From Chlorobiota bacterium (GTDB lineage Bacteria; Bacteroidota; Bacteroidia; Bacteroidales; JAADJA01), in assembly GCA_030592565.1 (NCBI GenBank), contig JAUVIX010000229.1, forward strand, positions 1 to 6,442: a DNA stretch of 6,442 bases, given 5' to 3'. The notes beneath the pieces are model-generated. The model ran no database searches and had not been told where the DNA came from. It was given only the letters and a program-made list of their open reading frames with translations. Shown in pieces: positions 5,974-6,442 of this stretch. A program made the translations under genes and the position numbers. The stretch's first letter is position 1. Every line of letters begins with the position of its first letter.

Positions 5974-6442
5974 ATGAGCAAAAAGGGACTCTATACGAGT
6001 TTCTGGTTCATAGCTATTTTTATGGTTACTGCCTTAATTTATTTTACGGCGAACCTGCAAAAAGAAGTCCCACCGATTGCAAAGGAGGTAAAATCGGTAT
6101 CGGGCGAAGTTCTTTATACCTATGACGATGTAGCTCAAGGTAAAGGGTACTTCCAGTAATTTGACCTTATGGACTGGGGTTCGTTGCTGGGAATGGGAGC
6201 CTATATGGGCCCTGATTTCTCAACTGAATTTTTCCATCACAGAGCATTATATCTTTATGAATACTATGCTCAGGAATTGTTCTCAAAATCAGATGATGCA
6301 TTAACTAATATTGAAAGGGCAGCAGTAAAAGAACGTGTTAAGCAGGATTTCCACGAGCAAACAAAACTTATGGAAGAGGGAGTAACATATACTGACCATC
6401 AGCCGAAGCTTACAAAAAGAATGTTATTCATTTAACGAAAAT
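5974..6442 (+). pseudogene. norB: Quinol-dependent nitric oxide reductase (qNOR), N-terminal part, broken by a stop and a frameshift, cut by the window edge
   Basis: The product would be qNOR, a single-chain membrane enzyme reducing 2 NO to N2O with quinol, used for NO detoxification or respiration. Residues 8-26 form TM1. The periplasmic cytochrome c-like domain follows, without a CxxCH haem motif, as expected for qNOR rather than cNOR. Family landmarks are GYFQ, FDLMDWGS, GMGAYMGPDF and the aromatic stretch after it. The frame is broken twice. TAA at 6157-6159 interrupts FQ-FDLMDWGS exactly where qNORs usually have Lys; AAA to TAA is a single change. After CAT (6397-6399), the frame shifts by one missing base: reading from 6402 gives AEAYKKNVIHLTK, whereas the original frame ends at TAA 6433-6435. 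The catalytic NorB-like core lies beyond the window. Restart at ATG 6169 would lose TM1 and still meet the frameshift. It may be a real pseudogene or an assembly error near an edge. Family call confident; pseudogene status less so. Confidence 0.8.

Noticed and set aside
6400..6402. Programmed -1 ribosomal frameshift in qNOR.
   Set aside because: There is no X-XXY-YYZ slippery sequence at the site, qNOR is not known to use frameshifting, and an upstream stop codon already breaks the frame.
6169..6435. Separate small gene of 88 residues starting MDWGSLLGMG.
   Set aside because: It is in the same frame as the upstream 61-codon piece, and together they read as a qNOR N-terminus. Its end is created by a frameshift, so it is a fragment rather than an independent gene.

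Overview
The window looks like part of the chromosome of a Bacteroidota bacterium, probably an environmental or marine Bacteroidales/Marinilabiliales-type organism. The reasons are A+T-rich DNA, lipoproteins with short Bacteroidota-like signal sequences, weak or absent Shine-Dalgarno sequences, a match to the Bacteroidota promoter consensus (TTG, 19 bases, TAnnTTTG), and the protein types. The taxon is an inference from sequence style, not from a marker gene. All genes are on the + strand.

The left part (31-5353) is a three-gene run that is probably one operon whose promoter lies left of the window. It encodes a lipoprotein FKBP-type peptidyl-prolyl isomerase, an RND periplasmic adaptor (membrane fusion) lipoprotein starting 2 bases after the isomerase stop, and a 1139-residue RND inner-membrane permease. 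Adaptor and permease form a proton-driven efflux pump. The outer-membrane TolC-type channel is not in the window. The isomerase may help fold envelope proteins, possibly the pump itself, but that is inferred only from its position.

The right part (5354-6442) is a separate regulatory unit. A good Bacteroidota-type promoter and a 17-base inverted repeat precede a 137-residue Rrf2-family regulator with three cysteines in a 2Fe-2S/4Fe-4S ligand arrangement. A 105-base gap follows, which repeats a sequence block found in front of the regulator. The window ends in the N-terminal part of a quinol-dependent nitric oxide reductase (qNOR). The layout suggests an NsrR-like nitric-oxide sensor controlling itself and an NO-detoxifying reductase.

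The qNOR reading frame is broken twice in its first ~430 bases: an in-frame TAA at 6157-6159, where a lysine codon AAA would restore the family motif, and a one-base loss at 6400-6402. Homology resumes after both lesions, so this is either a young pseudogene or sequence error near a contig edge. No RNA genes, CRISPR arrays, insertion sequences or gene-free stretches over 300 bases were seen. Beyond the broken reductase, the points most worth a second look are the shared regulatory block, the non-AcrB proton-relay residues, and the extra membrane helices in the permease.
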